Program-made: the position numbers and the translations under genes | The notes under the pieces: generated by a model | Database searches by the model: none | Seen by the model: the letters and a program-made list of their open reading frames with translations, nothing else | What the model was told of the DNA's origin: nothing | Shown here: positions 8,592 to 10,202 of the stretch, one piece after another | How the letters are laid out: each line of letters starts with the position of its first letter | Numbering within the stretch: position 1 is the first letter of the stretch | NCBI GenBank assembly: GCA_030017935.1 | Contig: JASEGF010000061.1 | Coordinates: forward strand, 1 to 10,202 | Reading direction: 5' to 3' | Length of the DNA: 10,202 nt | Source: Bacteroidales bacterium | GTDB taxonomy: Bacteria; Bacteroidota; Bacteroidia; Bacteroidales; DTU049

Positions 8592-9194
8592 TTATTTAAT
8601 AAATGAATTTATTTTCTCCTTAATATCTAGATATTCTTTTTCATTTTTTATAAAATCTATGCCATTAATATCCAGATAGAGAATAGGCAACTCTGGATGA
8701 GAAGAGAAAAATTGTAAATAACTATTTTGAATGTTTTCTAAATATTCAGCAGTGATGCTATTTTCATATTCTCTAGCTCTTGTATTAATATTATTGAGTA
8801 ATTGATCTGTAGAAGCATATAGAAATATTATTAAATCTGGCTTTATAATATGATTAGACATAATATCATAAATATTTGCGAATAGTTCGTATTCGTTAGT
8901 GTCTTTTAGAGTTTCATTAGCAAAAATGAAAGTTTTATCAAAGATAAAATCAGCAACTTTAATGTCATAGAATATATTTTCTCTCACTTCTTGCCTTAAT
9001 TGTTTATATCTCATAGCTAAAAAACTGAGTTCTAGAGCCAGAGCATATCTATCTGGTTCTTTATAAAATTTAGGTAAAAAAGCATTCTCTTCGAATTGTT
9101 CTAATATTAGTTGTGCATTCCAATCTTTAGTAAGCATACAAGCTAACGATGTTTTCCCTACTCCTATACAACCTTCTATGCATATATATTTCAT
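8592..9194 (-). CDS. Deoxynucleoside kinase (dNK/dAK family)
   Basis: A 200-residue cytoplasmic P-loop kinase that phosphorylates deoxynucleosides for dNTP salvage. Walker A is at residues 8-16 (GCIGVGKTS). The substrate region has EQFEENAFLPKFY (32-44) and YALALELSFLAMRYKQL (50-66), the arrangement of Bacteroidota deoxyadenosine-type kinases. DFIFDKTFIFA (82-92) takes the place of the usual D-R-S motif, and RAREYE (139-144) is the arginine-rich lid. Length is normal. Its ATG overlaps the folK stop as ATGA, so translation is probably coupled; the two genes are commonly adjacent in Bacteroidota. Which base it prefers (dA, dC, dG or dT) cannot be read from sequence; thymidylate kinase is unlikely given the dNK-type motifs. 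Confidence 0.85.
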   Translation of the reverse strand: MKYICIEGCIGVGKTSLACMLTKDWNAQLILEQFEENAFLPKFYKEPDRYALALELSFLAMRYKQLRQEVRENIFYDIKVADFIFDKTFIFANETLKDTNEYELFANIYDIMSNHIIKPDLIIFLYASTDQLLNNINTRAREYENSITAEYLENIQNSYLQFFSSHPELPILYLDINGIDFIKNEKEYLDIKEKINSFIK

Positions 9195-9694
9195 AAATTC
9201 ACTTGATCTAATGATGTAACAATACTATTGTCTTTGCATTTTAGTAAAAGATTTTTTACAGTTTCATTAAAAAGCGGATGAACATAATCTAGAGCTATTT
9301 CTGATAAGGGTAAAAGTATAAATCTGCGATTGTGTAAAAGTGGATGAGGTATGGTAATGATATCCTTATATTTATAACAAACATTATCATAAAATAAAAT
9401 ATCTATATCAATAGTCCTGTCAGTATAAAAGTTTTTAGAATGGCTGCCTCTACCTAACAGGTTTTCAATAATTTTTATTTTATTTAGTAATGCTAAAGGT
9501 TCTAAAAAAGTTTCTACCTCCACACATTGATTTATAAAATTATTATGTGAAGTATATCCCCATGGCTCAGACAAATACAAGGCACTCTCTTTGGATATGA
9601 GCCCTATATCAGATTTAATGAAAATTTTTGCTTGAAAAATATAATCTATTTTATTGCCAAGATTACTACCTAAAGATAAGTAAACGCTATGCAC
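9191..9694 (-). CDS. folK: HPPK, 6-hydroxymethyl-7,8-dihydropterin pyrophosphokinase
   Basis: Transfers pyrophosphate from ATP to 6-hydroxymethyl-7,8-dihydropterin, the step before dihydropteroate synthase in folate synthesis. The 167-residue protein has YLSLGSNLGNK at the start, EPWGYTSHNNFIN (43-55) in the pterin region, and the active-site segment with R82, R93 and the Mg-binding pair D96 and D98 (IDIDIL). H117 and R123 (IPHPLLHNRRF) and PLSEIA follow. These correspond closely to E. coli HPPK R82, R92, D95, D97, H115 and R121, so the enzyme should be active. The start is GTG: CATAGCGTTTAC follows directly and no ATG precedes the conserved region in frame. The TAAATTTG element ends 11 nt upstream, which supports this start. 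It is the first gene of a minus-strand pair with the deoxynucleoside kinase. Confidence 0.93.
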   Translation of the reverse strand: MHSVYLSLGSNLGNKIDYIFQAKIFIKSDIGLISKESALYLSEPWGYTSHNNFINQCVEVETFLEPLALLNKIKIIENLLGRGSHSKNFYTDRTIDIDILFYDNVCYKYKDIITIPHPLLHNRRFILLPLSEIALDYVHPLFNETVKNLLLKCKDNSIVTSLDQVNL

Positions 9695-9705
9695 AAAACT
9701 TTTTA

Positions 9706-9738
9706 CAAATTTATAAATTATTTTATAATTTATAACAA
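9706..9738 (-). promoter_or_regulatory. Promoter of folK and the nucleoside kinase
   Basis: Read on the minus strand: TTG (9738-9736), a 22-nt spacer, then TAAATTTG (9713-9706). This fits the Bacteroidota/Flavobacterium pattern TTG-N17-23-TAnnTTTG and is the only promoter in the window with both boxes at normal spacing. It ends 11 nt before the GTG start, so the leader would be only a few bases. Confidence 0.6.
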
Positions 9739-10202
9739 TAGTGAAAATAAATAATTGAATGTATTCTTAATTTTTATCATAGTTTTAAAACAAATGATAA
9801 AACAAGATTTTTAAAATTTAATTTTAACAGATTTAATAAAAAATTAAACTTATACTTGTTTATATAACGTTTATTGTGAGTAATATATAAATGCCAAGTT
9901 GCTTAAGTACATAACATTGAATTATAAACGCCAAGCACTAAATTATAAATTATAAAAATATAACAGAAGATGTTTGTTTTACTGAAATTTTTAATTATAT
10001 TATAACGTTTTGTATGGGTTATAATATTTTGATAAATGAAATATAAAGAGGATGAGTTATAACTTAGATTGAGCAATAATAAAGTGTAACAAATAAAATT
10101 CCTCTTAATTACTTTAAAAAATAAATGTTTGGGGAAGAGTAAGAGGGATGGTTGGAATTAATATATTGTTAGACTTAATTATTGCTATTTATATTTCTGT
10201 TT
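9739..10202. other. Gene-free AT-rich region with short repeats
   Basis: No reading frame here looks like a protein, and I see no tRNA or other RNA gene. What can be seen are two imperfect direct repeats: ATAAATGCCAAG (9887-9898) with ATAAACGCCAAG (9924-9935), 37 bp apart, and TATAACGTTT twice (9863-9872, 10001-10010), 138 bp apart, each followed by a related G/T-containing stretch and then ATA-rich sequence. A hairpin spans 9997-10027. The last 80 bp carry GGGGAAGAG and GAGGGATGG, less AT-rich than the rest, and may be the approach to a gene beyond the window. Confidence 0.5.
9997..10027. repeat. 10-bp inverted repeat (hairpin)
   Basis: ATATTATAAC (9997-10006) and GTTATAATAT (10018-10027) are perfect complements around an 11-nt loop, GTTTTGTATGG. 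The related copy near 9861-9888 keeps TATATAAC and ATATATA arms only approximately. Too AT-rich to be a good terminator; role unknown. Confidence 0.5.

Overview
The window comes from a very AT-rich member of the Bacteroidota (roughly three-quarters A+T by eye). Evidence: a PorZ-like type IX secretion protein with a C-terminal sorting domain, the gliding-motility pair gldE-gldD directly behind ssb, an overlapping folK/deoxynucleoside kinase pair, no Shine-Dalgarno sequences, and Bacteroidota-type -7 promoter elements (TAnnTTTG) ahead of five genes. I cannot place it below phylum level.

Layout. Positions 1-580 hold no convincing gene. They carry an array of short palindromes of two kinds, A (GACCT-NN-AGGTC) and B (GGGCT-NN-AGCCC), centred about 32-40 bp apart; it looks like a REP/BIME-type element. 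Positions 581-3598 are a two-gene unit, porZ-recO, with a 3-nt gap. After about 250 bp of AT-rich spacer come ssb, gldE and gldD (3849-6214), the last two overlapping. Next are an MFS exporter-type permease (6328-7692) and a Fe/Mn superoxide dismutase with an export signal (7783-8457), each behind its own -7 element. On the minus strand, converging on the sod gene, are folK (9694-9191) and a deoxynucleoside kinase (9194-8592), overlapping by 4 nt. Positions 9695-10202 contain no gene that I can see, only the folK promoter, short imperfect direct repeats and one 10-bp AT-rich hairpin.

How the genes work together. PorZ, GldD and GldE all belong to the type IX secretion/gliding system: PorZ in the cell-surface attachment complex, GldD and GldE in the envelope. 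They sit among single-copy housekeeping genes: RecO and SSB act together in recombinational repair, FolK and the nucleoside kinase supply folate and dNTPs. The exported SOD would detoxify superoxide outside the cytoplasm.

I did not find a new defence, mobile or biosynthetic system. The least explained parts are the palindrome array, the shared promoter element with very short leaders, the signal peptide on the SOD, and the repeat-bearing right end.
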